Positions 50,416 to 62,589 of a stretch of DNA of 64,000 nt are shown piece after piece. Both the position numbers and the translations under genes were made by a program. Each line of letters opens with the position of its first letter. The first letter of the stretch is position 1. Under the pieces are notes generated by a model. That model was not told where the DNA came from and did no database searches. It was given only the letters and a program-made list of their open reading frames with translations. Origin of the DNA: Hyperoodon ampullatus (taxonomy: Eukaryota > Chordata > Mammalia > Artiodactyla > Ziphiidae); assembly GCA_949752795.1 (NCBI GenBank), contig CATKHW010000563.1:1-64000 (forward strand). Reading direction: 5' to 3'.

Positions 50416-52153
50416 CTTAGAATCATCGTACCTGAATCCACCCATTTTGTTGCTACTGGGCTTATGACATTGATTTCATGGCTGAGGGATATTCCATCAT
50501 ACGTAAGTACCACAATTTTTTGAACCATGTTTATATTTTCTGGGATACTTAAGGTGTATCCAAGTTGAGGTCCTTGTATGCAGTGCAGCCCTAAATTTTG
50601 GGGTGGCTCTGTCTTATTGATTTTCAGTTTTCCCAAGGTATATTACCTAGACTGGTAGTGCCCTTGGCTCTGTAGCTCTGTTCTTTACTTGTTTTAGGGA
50701 ACAGAATGCACTCCTCCAGAGAGGCAGTTGGCAATTTACATCCCGCCCATCAGCATAACAAGGCTCCCTGTTCTCCAGGGCCTGTCTTGCCTTTCTTGTT
50801 CTTACACATTTTGTGGATGTCCCTTTTGACCGGTGGGAAGTGATACTTCTTTGTAGTGCAGATTTGCATTGCCCGCTTGCTTGCTTGGCCAAAACGGGCG
50901 TATGCGTTTTCTCCTGAATATATTCAGGAGAAAACGCATACGCCCTTTTTGGCCAAGTGCATCATTGTCGAAGTTGTGCCCCTCTTCCTGTGCTTTAAAG
51001 GCGATTCCAACGTACCTCTTGAAATCTGTTTCCTGCTATTCTGCCTCGCTTTCAAGTCCGCCTCGTTGCCTTCCCTCAACAGATTTTTGGACGATAGTTG
51101 TCCTTTATTACTCGGCCAGTTTGTGAATTGCTGTGCCCTGAGCTCCATTTTTCAACTCGTTTTTGGTGAGCTGACCGCAAGTCCAAAGTTTTGGTTCAGG
51201 ACCTATACTGGTTCCCGGTGGGTGGCTGAGAATTTGGTTAATTCTTCTTCCTGCCGGGAAATTACAGTGATATGTGCCCGTCCAAATGCCTAACAGCTAC
51301 TCTCTCATTGGTTCTCCCTCTTCCCTTTCATCCTCTGCCAAATTGGCAACATGTGCGAACCAAGAGGTTAAAGGGGCTGTCTCTCCAAGTTGGGAGGTTG
51401 ATAGTAAAGCAGACGGAAAGTCAAACCGGAGCACCAGGAGAGGGACTATTCGTTGAGTTTTAGAAACCTTTCGTATTCACAGTGTGTCCGTTCCCTAGGT
51501 TTCCCGAACATGTTACAGCTGTAGTATTATTCCCTTCAACCTGGAGAGTTCGGACCCATGGAATGGGTGCCATGCATTATTGCTTTAAAGGGTCTGCATT
51601 TGCTCACCCAATCTCACCAAGCATCTCAGTCCCAAGTGTCCCTCCTTATGCCACATCCAGCTGTCGTTGTAGATAGGGTCATTCCAGCTTTCATCAGAGA
51701 CCCTGAAGGAATTGTAAAGAATTTCCCAGTTTTTTTGTTTTGTTTTTGAAATTCCTTTTTATAGTGGGTTTGAGCTGATTCTCGCTGCCATGTTGATGCC
51801 AGTCTACAAACACTTGATTCCCTTACGGAGACATATCAATACATAGGTTTTAAGATTCTTATTAGTCAGATATTTTCCTCTGCGGAAAATATGGGGTTTT
51901 GAGTCCCTTTCACTGAGGACGGTGTAGGTCTTGTCTATTCCATAGTTGGTTTTTGGAACGGTACCTGTGTTTATATCAAACTCTGGTTTTATGCATCACC
52001 CCACCTCTCCTTCCCCCTTAAGCAGGTATAAGAGTGTTTTCTAAATGTCAGACACTGTTCTCTTTCCTAACTCAGTTCAAGTGTAGCCATGTTTACAGGA
52101 TCTTCATAAGTGATATCTTATGATAAGTTTCTTTTTCTGTGTGACTTATTTCA
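50416..52153 (+). repeat. Monomer 30 (1,738 bp), trimer type c
   Basis: Palindrome 50884-50957 with AAAACGGGCG. A private one-base loss (TGTGCCCTGAG near 51,134) extends a plus frame to 145 codons (50856-51293), showing how arbitrary these frames are. Confidence 0.96.
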
Positions 52154-53893
52154 CTTAGAATCATCGTACCTGAATCCACCCATTTTGTTGCTACTGGTTT
52201 TATGACATTGATTTCATGGCTGAGGGATATTCCATCGTACGTAAGTACCACAATTTTTTGAACCATGTTTATATTTTCTGGGATACTTAAGGTGTATCCA
52301 AGTTGAGGTCCTTGTATGCAGTGCAGCCCTAAATTTTGGGGTGGTTCTGTCTTATTGATTTTCAGTTTTCCCAAGGTATATTCCCTAGACTGGTAGTGCC
52401 CTTGGCTCTGTAGCTCTGTTCTTTACTTGTTTTAGGGAACAGAATGCACTCCTCCAGAGAGGCAGTTGGCAATTTACATCCCGCCCATCAGCATAACAAG
52501 GCTCCCTGTTCTCCAGGGCCTGTCTTGCCTTTCTTGTTCTTACACATTTTGTGGATGTCCCTTTTGACCGGTGGGAAGTGATACTTCTTTGTAGTGCAGA
52601 TTTGCATTGCCCGCTTGCTTGCTTGGCCAAAAAGGGTGCATGCGTTTTCTCCTGAATATATTCAGGAGAAAACGCATACACCCTTTTTGGCCAAGTGCAT
52701 CATTGTCGAAGTTGTGCCCCTCTTCCTGTGCTTTAAAGGCGATTCCAACGTACCTCTTGAAATCTGTTTCCTGCTATTCTGCCTCCCTTTCAAGTCCGCC
52801 TCGTTGCCTTCCCTCAACAGATTTTTGGACGAGAGTTGTCCTTTATTACTCGGCCAGTTTGTGAATTGCTGTGCCCCTGAGCTCCATTTTTCAACTCGTT
52901 TTTGGTGAGCTGACCGCAAGTCCAAAATTTTGGTTCAGGACCTATACTGGTTCCCGGTGGGTGGCTGAGAATTTGGTTAATTCTTCTTCCTGCCGGGAAA
53001 TTACAGTGATATGTGCCCGTCCAAATGCCTAACAGCTACTCTCTCATTGGTTCTCCCTCTTCCCTTTCATCCTCTGCCAAATTGGCAACCTGTGCGAACC
53101 AAGAGGTTAAAGGGGCTGTCTCTCCAAGTTGGGAGGTTGATAGTAAAGCAGACGGAAAGTCAAACCGGAGCACCAGGAGAGGGACTATTCGTTGAGTTTT
53201 AGAAACCTTTCGTATTCACAGTGTGTCCGTTCTCTAGGTTTCCCGCACATGTTATAGCTATAGTAATATTCCCTTCAACCTGGAGATTTCGGACCCATGG
53301 AATGGGTGCCATGCATTATTGCTTTAAAGGGTCTGCATTTGCTCACACAATCTCACCAATCGTCTCAGTCCCAAGTGTCCCTCCTTATGCCACATCCAGC
53401 TGTCGTTGTAGATAGGGTCATTCCAGCTTTCATCAGAGACCCTGAAGGAATTGTAAAGAATTTCCCTTTTTTTTTTGTTTTGTTTTCGAAATTCCTTTTT
53501 ATAGTGGGTTTGAGCTGATTCTCGCTGCCATGTTTATGCCAGTCTAGACACACTTGATTCCCTTACGGAGACATATCAATACATAGGTTTTAAGATTCTT
53601 ACTAGTCAGATATTTTCCTCTGCGGGAAATATGGGGTTTTGAGTCCCTTTCACTGAGGACGGTGTAGGTCTTGTCTATTCCATAGTTGGTTTTTGGAACG
53701 GTACCTGTGCTTATATCAAACTCTGGTTTTATGCATCACCCCACCTCTCCTTCCCCCTTAAGCAGGTATAAGAGTGTTTTCTAAATGTGAGACACTGTTC
53801 TCTTTCCTAACTCAGTTCAAGTGTAGCCATGTTTACAGGATCTTCATAAGTGATATCTTATGATAAGTTTCTTTTTCTGTGTGACTTATTTCA
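52154..53893 (+). repeat. Monomer 31, trimer type a
   Basis: CTACTGGTTTTATG; palindrome 52622-52695 with changes in both arms; CTGCCTCCCTTTC near 52,783, shared with monomer 34. Confidence 0.96.
52622..52695. repeat. Palindrome, type-a variant with partly restored pairing, monomer 31
   Basis: The left arm has GGGTGCATGCG as in monomers 25 and 28, but the right arm has CGCATACACCC instead of CGCATACGCCC. The second change restores pairing at one of the two mismatched positions. Monomer 34 (57840-57913) has the same right-arm change plus CACATAC, giving two mismatches again. Confidence 0.88.
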
Positions 53894-55632
53894 CTTAGAA
53901 TCATCGTACCTGAATCCACCCATTTTGCTGCTACTGGTCTTATGACATTGATTTCATGGCTGAGGGATATTCCATCGTACGTAAGTACCACAATTTTTTG
54001 AACCATGTTTATATTTTCTGGGATACTTAAGGTGTATCCAAGTTGAGGTCCTTGTATGCAGTGCAGCCCTAAATTTTGGGGTGGCTCTGTCTTATTGATT
54101 TTCAGTTTTCCCAAGGTATATTCCCTAGACTGGTAGTGCCCTTGGCTCTGTAGCTCTGTTCTTTACTTGTTTTAGGGAACAGAATGCACTCCTCCAGAGA
54201 GGCAGTTGGCAATTTACATCCCGCCCATCAGCATAACAAGGCTCCCTGTTCTCCAGGGCCTGTCTTGCCTTTCTTGTTCTTACACATTTTGTGGATGTCC
54301 CTTTTGACCGGTGGGAAGTGATACTTCTTTGTAGTGCAGATTTGCATTGCCCGCTTGCTTGCTTGGCCAAAAAGGGCGTATGCGTTTTCTCCTGAATATA
54401 TTCAGGAGAAAACGCATACGCCCTTTTTGGCCAAGTGCATCATTGTCGAAGTTGTGCCCCTCTTCCTGTGCTTTAAAGGCGATTCCAACGTACCTCTTGA
54501 AATCTGTTTCCTGCTATTCTGCCTCGCTTTCAAGTCCGCCTCGTTGCCTTCCCTCAACAGATTTTTGGACGATAGTTGTCCTTTATTACTCGGCCAGTTT
54601 GTGAATTGCTGTGCCCCTGAGCTCCATTTTTCAACTCGTTTTTGGTGAGCTGACCGCAAGTCCAAAATTTTGGTTCAGGACCTATACTGGTTCCCGGTGG
54701 GTGGCTGAGAATTTGGTTAATTCTTCTTCCTGCCGGGAAATTACAGTGATATGTGCCCGTCCAAATGCCTAACAGCTACTCTCTCATTGGTTCTCCCTCT
54801 TCCCTTTCATCCTCTGCCAAATTGGCAACGTGTGCGAACCAAGAGGTTAAAGGGGCTGTCTCTCCAAGTTGGGAGGTTGATAGTAAAGCAGACGGAAAGT
54901 CAAACCGGAGCACCAGGAGAGGGACTATGCGTTGAGTTTTAGAAACCTTTCGTATTCACAGTGTGTCCGTTCCCTAGGTTTCCCGCACATGTTATAGCTG
55001 TAGTAATATTCCCTTCAACCTGGAGAGTTCGGACCCATGGAATGGGTGCCATGCATTATTGCTTTAAAGGGTCTGCATTTGCTCACCCAATCCTAACAAT
55101 CGTCTCAGTCCCAAGTGTCCCTCCTTATGCCACATCCAGCTGTCGTTGTAGATAGGGTCATTCCAGCTTTCATCAGAGACCCTGAAGGAATTGTAAAGAA
55201 TTTCCCAGTTTTTTTGTTTTGTTTTTGAAATTCCTTTTTATAGTGGGTTTGAGCTGATTCTCGCTGCCATGTTTATGCCAGTCTAGACACACTTGATTCC
55301 CTTACGGAGACATATCAATACATAGGTTTTAAGATTCTTACTAGTCAGATATTTTCCTCTGCGGGAAATATGGGGTTTTGAGTCCCTTTCACTGAGGACG
55401 GTGTAGGTCTTGTCTATTCCATAGTTGGTTTTTGGAACGGTACCTGTGCTTATATCAAACTCTGGTTTTATGCATCACCCCACCTCTCCTTCCCCCTTAA
55501 GCAGGTATAAGAGTGTTTTCTAAATGTCAGACACTGTTCTCTTTCCTAACTCAGTTCAAGTGTAGCCATGTTTACAAGATCTTCATAAGTGATATCTTAT
55601 GATAAGTTTCTTTTTCTGTGTGACTTATTTCA
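53894..55632 (+). repeat. Monomer 32, type b start with CAACGTG second half
   Basis: Perfect palindrome 54362-54435. From ~54,829 it carries CAACGTGTGCG and GACTATGCGTTGAG, unlike b copies 23, 26 and 29. Confidence 0.95.
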
Positions 55633-57371
55633 CTTAGAATCATCGTACCTGAATCCACCCATTTTGCTGCTACTGGTCTTATGACATTGATTTCATGGCT
55701 GAGGGATATTCCATCGTACGTAAGTACCACAATTTTTTGAACCATGTTTATATTTTCTGGGATACTTAAGGTGTATCCAAGTTGAGGTCCTTGTATGCAG
55801 TGCAGCCCTAAATTTTGGGGTGGCTCTGTCTTATTGATTTTCAGTTTTCCCAAGGTATATTCCCTAGACTGGTAGTGCCCTTGGCTCTGTAGCTCTGTTC
55901 TTTACTTGTTTTAGGGAACAGAATGCACTCCTCCAGAGAGGCAGTTGGCAATTTACATCCCGCCCATCAGCATAACAAGGCTCCCTGTTCTCCAGGGCCT
56001 GTCTTGCCTTTCTTGTTCTTACACATTTTGTGGATGTCCCTTTTGACCGGTGGGAAGTGATACTTCTTTGTAGTGCAGATTTGCATTGCCCGCTTGCTTG
56101 CTTGGCCAAAAAGGGCGTATGCGTTTTCTCCTGAATATATTCAGGAGAAAACGCATACGCCCTTTTTGGCCAAGTGCATCATTGTCGAAGTTGTGCCCCT
56201 CTTCCTGTGCTTTAAAGGCGATTCCAACGTACCTCTTGAAATCTGTTTCCTGCTATTCTGCCTCGCTTTCAAGTCCGCCTCGTTGCCTTCCCTCAACAGA
56301 TTTTTGGACGATAGTTGTCCTTTATTACTCGGCCAGTTTGTGAATTGCTGTGCCCCTGAGCTCCATTTTTCAACTCGTTTTTGGTGAGCTGACCGCAAGT
56401 CCAAAATTTTGGTTCAGGACCTATACTGGTTCCCGGTGGGTGGCTGAGAATTTGGTTAATTCTTCTTCCTGCCGGGAAATTAGAGTGATATGTGCCCGTC
56501 CAAATGCCTAACAGCTACTCTCTCATTGGTTCTCCCTCTTCCCTTTCATCCTCTGCCAAATTGGCAACGTGTGCGAACCAAGAGGTTAAAGGGGCTGTCT
56601 CTCCAAGTTGGGAGGTTGATAGTAAAGCAGACGGAAAGTCAAACCGGAGCACCAGGAGAGGGACTATGCGTTGAGTTTTAGAAACATTTCGTATTCACAG
56701 TGTGTCCGTTCCCTAGGTTTCCCGCACATGTTATAGCTGTAGTAATATTCCCTTCAACCTGGAGAGTTCGGACCCATGGAATGGGTGCCATGCATTATTG
56801 CTTTAAAGGGTCTGCATTTGCTCACCCAATCTCAACAATCGTCTCAGTCCCAAGTGTCCCTCCTTATGCCACATCCAGCTGTCGTTGTAGATAGGGTCAT
56901 TCCAGCTTTCATCAGAGACCCTGAAGGAATTGTAAAGAATTTCCCAGTTTTTTTGTTTTGTTTTTGAAATTCCTTTTTATAGTGGGTTTGAGCTGATTCT
57001 CGCTGCCATGTTGATGCCAGTCTACAAACACTTGATTCCCTTACGGAGACATATCAATACATAGGTTTTAAGATTCTTATTAGTCAGATATTTTCCTCTG
57101 CGGGAAATATGGGGTTTTGAGTCCCTTTCACTGAGGACGGTGTAGGTCTTGTCTATTCCATAGTTGGTTTTTGGAACGGTACCTGTGTTTATATCAAACT
57201 CTGGTTTTATGCATCACCCCACCTCTCCTTCCCCCTTAAGCAGGTATAAGAGTGTTTTCTAAATGTCAGACACTGTTCTCTTTCCTAACTCAGTTCAAGT
57301 GTAGCCATGTTTACAGGATCTTCATAAGTGATATCTTATGATAAGTTTCTTTTTCTGTGTGACTTATTTCA
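55633..57371 (+). repeat. Monomer 33, chimeric b-like/c
   Basis: Start and perfect palindrome (56101-56174) as in type b; CAACGTGTGCG; ends with type-c GTCTACAAACAC near 57,019. Confidence 0.95.
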
Positions 57372-59111
57372 CTTAGAATCATCGTACATGAATCCACCCA
57401 TTTTGCTGCTACTGGTCTTATGACATTGATTTCATGGCTGAGGGATATTCCATCGTACGTAAGTACCACAATTTTTTGAACCATGTTTATATTTTCTGGG
57501 ATACTTAAGGTGTATCCAAGTTGAGGTCCATGTATGCAGTGCAGCCCTAAATTTTGGGGTGGCTCTGTCTTATTGATTTTCAGTTTTCCCAAGGTATATT
57601 CCCTAGACTGGTAGTGCCCTTGGCTCTGTAGCTCTGTTCTTTACTTGTTTTAGGGAACAGAATGCACTCCTCCAGAGAGGCAGTTGGCAATTTACATCCC
57701 GCCCATCAGCATAACAAGGCTCCCTGTTCTCCAGGGCCTGTCTTGCCTTTCTTGTTCTTACACATTTTGTGGATGTCCCTTTTGACCGGTGGGAAGTGAT
57801 ACTTCTTTGTAGTGCAGATTTGCATTGCCCGCTTGCTTGCTTGGCCAAAAAGGGTGCATGCGTTTTCTCCTGAATATATTCAGGAGAAAACACATACACC
57901 CTTTTTGGCCAAGTGCATCATTGTCGAAGTTGTGCCCCTCTTCCTGTGCTTTAAAGGCGATTCCAACGTACCTCTTGAAATCTGTTTCCTGCTATTCTGC
58001 CTCCCTTTCAAGTCCGCCTCGTTGCCTTCCCTCAACAGATTTTTGGACGAGAGTTGTCCTTTATTACTCGGCCAGTTTGTGAATTGCTGTGCCCCTGAGC
58101 TCCATTTTTCAACTCGTTTTTGGTGAGCTGACCGCAAGTCCAAAATTTTGGTTCAGGACCTATACTGGTTCCCGGTGGGTGGCTGAGAATTTGGTTAATT
58201 CTTCTTCCTGCCGGGAAATTACAGTGATATGTGCCCGTCCAAATGCCTAACAGCTACTCTCTCATTGGTTCTCCCTCTTCCCTTTCATCCTCTGCCAAAT
58301 TGGCAACCTGTGCGAACCAAGAGGTTAAAGGGGCTGTCTCTCCAAGTTGGGAGGTTGATAGTAAAGCAGACGGAAAGTCAAACCGGAGCACCAGGAGAGG
58401 GACTATTCGTTGAGTTTTAGAAACCTTTCGTATTCACAGTGTGTCCGTTCTCTAGGTTTCCCGCACATGTTATAGCTATAGTAATATTCCCTTCAACCTG
58501 GAGATTTCGGACCCATGGAATGGGTGCCATGCATTATTGCTTTAAAGGGTCTGCATTTGCTCACACAATCTCACCAATCGTCTCAGTCCCAAGTGTCCCT
58601 CCTTATGCCACATCCAGCTGTCGTTGTAGATAGGGTCATTCCAGCTTTCATCAGAGACCCTGAAGGAATTGTAAAGAATTTCCCTTTTTTTTTTGTTTTG
58701 TTTTCGAAATTCCTTTTTATAGTGGGTTTGAGCTGATTCTCGCTGCCATGTTTATGCCAGTCTAGACACACTTGATTCCCTTACGGAGACATATCAATAC
58801 ATAGGTTTTAAGATTCTTACTAGTCAGATATTTTCCTCTGCGGGAAATATGGGGTTTTGAGTCCCTTTCACTGAGGACGGTGTAGGTCTTGTCTATTCCA
58901 TAGTTGGTTTTTGGAACGGTACCTGTGCTTATATCAAACTCTGGTTTTATGCATCACCCCACCTCTCCTTCCCCCTTAAGCAGGTATAAGAGTGTTTTCT
59001 AAATGTGAGACACTGTTCTCTTTCCTAACTCAGTTCAAGTGTAGCCATGTTTACAGGATCTTCATAAGTGATATCTTATGATAAGTTTCTTTTTCTGTGT
59101 GACTTATTTCA
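57372..59111 (+). repeat. Monomer 34, type a with foreign start
   Basis: Start has CGTACATGAATCC and CTACTGGTCTTATG instead of the type-a CTACTGGTTTTATG. From the palindrome (57840-57913) on it is type a (GGGTGCATG, GAGAGTT, CCCTTTT). Confidence 0.95.
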
Positions 59112-60850
59112 CTTAGAATCATCGTACCTGAATCCACCCATTTTGCTGCTACTGGTCTTATGACATTGATTTCATGGCTGAGGGATATTCCATCGTACGT
59201 AAGTACCACAATTTTTTGAACCATGTTTATATTTTCTGGGATACTTAAGGTGTATCCAAGTTGAGGTCCTTGTATGCAGTGCAGCCCTAAATTTTGGGGT
59301 GGCTCTGTCTTATTGATTTTCAGTTTTCCCAAGGTATATTCCCTAGACTGGTAGTGCCCTTGGCTCTGTAGCTCTGTTCTTTACTTGTTTTAGGGAACAG
59401 AATGCACTCCTCCAGAGAGGCAGTTGGCAATTTACATCCCGCCCATCAGCATAACAAGGCTCCCTGTTCTCCAGGGCCTGTCTTGCCTTTCTTGTTCTTA
59501 CACATTTTGTGGATGTCCCTTTTGACCGGTGGGAAGTGATACTTCTTTGTAGTGCAGATTTGCATTGCCCGCTTGCTTGCTTGGCCAAAAAGGGCGTATG
59601 CGTTTTCTCCTGAATATATTCAGGAGAAAACGCATACGCCCTTTTTGGCCAAGTGCATCATTGTCGAAGTTGTGCCCCTCTTCCTGTGCTTTAAAGGCGA
59701 TTCCAACGTACCTCTTGAAATCTGTTTCCTGCTATTCTGCCTCGCTTTCAAGTCCGCCTCGTTGCCTTCCCTCAACAGATTTTTGGACGATAGTTGTCCT
59801 TTATTACTCGGCCAGTTTGTGAATTGCTGTGCCCCTGAGCTCCATTTTTCAACTCGTTTTTGGTGAGCTGACCGCAAGTCCAAAATTTTGGTTCAGGACC
59901 TATACTGGTTCCCGGTGGGTGGCTGAGAATTTGGTTAATTCTTATTCCTGCCGGGAAATTACAGTGATATGTGCCCGTCCAAATGCCTAACAGCTACTCT
60001 CTCATTGGTTCTCCCTCTTCCCTTTCATCCTCTGCCAAATTGGCAACGTGTGCGAACCAAGAGGTTAAAGGGGCTGTCTCTCCAAGTTGGGAGGTTGATA
60101 GTAAAGCAGACGGAAAGTCAAACCGGAGCACCAGGAGAGGGACTATGCGTTGAGTTTTAGAAACCTTTCGTATTCACAGTGTGTCCGTTCCCTAGGTTTC
60201 CCGCACATGTTATAGCTGTAGTAATATTCCCTTCAACCTGGAGAGTTCGGACCCATGGAATGGGTGCCATGCATTATTGCTTTAAAGGGTCTGCATTTGC
60301 TCACCCAATCTCAACAATCGTCTCAGTCCCAAGTGTCCCTCCTTATGCCACATCCAGCTGTCGTTGTAGATAGGGTCATTCCAGCTTTCATCAGAGACCC
60401 TGAAGGAATTGTAAAGAATTTCCCAGTTTTTTTGTTTTGTTTTTGAAATTCCTTTTTATAGTGGGTTTGAGCTGATTCTCGCTGCCATGTTTATGCCAGT
60501 CTAGACACACTTGATTCCCTTACGGAGACATATCAATACATAGGTTTTAAGATTCTTACTAGTCAGATACTTTCCTCTGCGGGAAATATGGGGTTTTGAG
60601 TCCCTTTCACTGAGGACGGTGTAGGTCTTGTCTATTCCATAGTTGGTTTTTGGAACGGTACCTGTGCTTATATCAAACTCTGGTTTTATGCATCACCCCA
60701 CCTCTCCTTCCCCCTTAAGCAGGTATAAGAGTGTTTTCTAAATGTGAGACACTGTTCTCTTTCCTAACTCAGTTCAAGTGTAGCCATGTTTACAGGATCT
60801 TCATAAGTGATATCTTATGATAAGTTTCTTTTTCTGTGTGACTTATTTCA
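59112..60850 (+). repeat. Monomer 35, distal zone
   Basis: Perfect palindrome 59580-59653; AATTCTTATTCC near 59,940; CAACGTGTGCG; GACTATGCGTTGAG. Confidence 0.96.
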
Positions 60851-62589
60851 CTTAGAATCATCGTACCTGAATCCACCCATTTTGTTGCTACTGGTCTTAT
60901 GACATTGATTTCATGGCTGAGGGATATTCCATCGTACGTAAGTACCACAATTTTTTGAACCATGTTTATATTTTCTGGGATACTTAAGGTGTATCCAAGT
61001 TGAGGTCCTTGTATGCAGTGCAGCCCTAAATTTTGGGGTGGCTCTGTCTTATTGATTTTCAGTTTTCCCAAGGTATATTCCCTAGACTGGTAGTGCCCTT
61101 GGCTCTGTAGCTCTGTTCTTTACTTGTTTTAGGGAACAGAATGCACTCCTCCAGAGAGGCAGTTGGCAATTTACATCCCGCCCATCAGCATAACAAGGCT
61201 CCCTGTTCTCCAGGGCCTGTCTTGCCTTTCTTGTTCTTACACATTTTGTGGATGTCCCTTTTGACCGGTGGAAGTGATACCTCTTTGTAGTGCAGATTTG
61301 CATTGCCCGCTTGCTTGCTTGGCCAAAAAGGGCGTATGCGTTTTCTCCTGAATATATTCAGGAGAAAACGCATATGCCCTTTTTGGCCAAGTGCATCATT
61401 GTCGAAGTTGTGCCCCTCTTCCTGTGCTTTAAAGGCGATTCCAACGTACCTCTTGAAATCTGTTTCCTGCTATTCTGCCTCGCTTTCAAGTCCGCCTCGT
61501 TGCCTTCCCTCAACAGATTTTTGGACGATAGTTGTCCTTTATTACTCGGCCAGTTTGTGAATTGCTGTGCCCCTGAGCTCCATTATTCAACTCGTTTTTG
61601 GTGAGCTGACCGCAAGTCCAAAATTTTGGTTCAGGACCTATACTGGTTCCCGGTGGGTGGCTGAGAATTTGGTTAATTCTTCTTCCTGCCGGGAAATTAC
61701 AGTGATATGTGCCCGTCCAAATGCCTAACAGCTACTCTCTCATTGGTTCTCCCTCTTCCCTTTCATCCTCTGCCAAATTGGCAACGTGTGCGAACCAAGA
61801 GGTTAAAGGGGCTGTCTCTCCAAGTTGGGAGGTTGATAGTAAAGCAGACGGAAAGTCAAACCGGAGCACCAGGAGAGGGACTATTCGTTGAGTTTTAGAA
61901 ACCTTTCGTATTCACAGTGTGTCCGTTCTCTAGGTTTCCCGCACATGTTATAGCTGTAGTAATATTCCCTTCAACCTGGAGATTTCGGACCCATGGAATG
62001 GGTGCCATGCATTATTGCTTTAAAGGGTCTGCATTTGCTCACCCAATCTCACCAATCGTCTCAGTCCAAGTGTCCCTCATTATGCCACATCCAGCTGTCA
62101 TTGTAGATAGGGTCATTCCAGCTTTCATCAGAGACCCTGAAGGAATTGTAAAGAATTTCCCTTTTTTTTTTTGTTTTGTTTTCGAAATTCCTTTTTATAG
62201 TGGGTTTGAGCTGATTCTCGCTGCCATGTTTATGCCAGTCTAGACACACTTGATTCCCTTACGGAGACATATCAATACATAGGTTTTAAGATTCTTACTA
62301 GTCAGATATTTTCCTCTGCGGGAAATATGGGGTTTTGAGTCCCTTTCACTGAGGACGGTGTAGGTCTTGTCTATTCCATAGTTGGTTTTTGGAACGGTAC
62401 CTGTGCTTATATCAAACTCTGGTTTTATGCATCACCCCACCTCTCCTTCCCCCTTAAGCAGGTATAAGAGTGTTTTCTAAATGTGAGACACTGTTCTCTT
62501 TCCTAACTCAGTTCAAGTGTAGCCATGTTTACAAGATCTTCATAAGTGATATCTTATGATAAGTTTCTTTTTCTGTGTGACTTATTTCA
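60851..62589 (+). repeat. Monomer 36, distal zone
   Basis: ACCGGTGGAAG one-base loss near 61,268 as in monomers 17 and 18; palindrome 61318-61391 with one mismatch (CATATGCCC); CCCTTTT T-run one T longer than elsewhere; private loss CAGTCCAAG near 62,065. Confidence 0.96.

Larger units (their letters stand above)
36502..59111 (+). repeat. Trimeric higher-order repeat zone, ~5,218-bp period (monomers 22-34)
   Basis: Several unlinked markers recur every third monomer. Type a (25, 28, 31, 34) has GGGTGCATG in the left palindrome arm, GAGAGTT and the T-run form CCCTTTT. Type b (23, 26, 29, 32) has TGCTGCTACTGG at the start and a perfect palindrome. Type c (24, 27, 30) has CTACTGGGCTTATG, AAAACGGGCG and TCTACAAACAC. 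Corresponding sites lie 5,217-5,218 bp apart (T-run in 22, 25, 28, 31 and 34). Units are 36502-41718, 41719-46936, 46937-52153 and 52154-57371, then a partial fifth. Monomers 22, 33 and 34 are chimeric. Confidence 0.9.
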
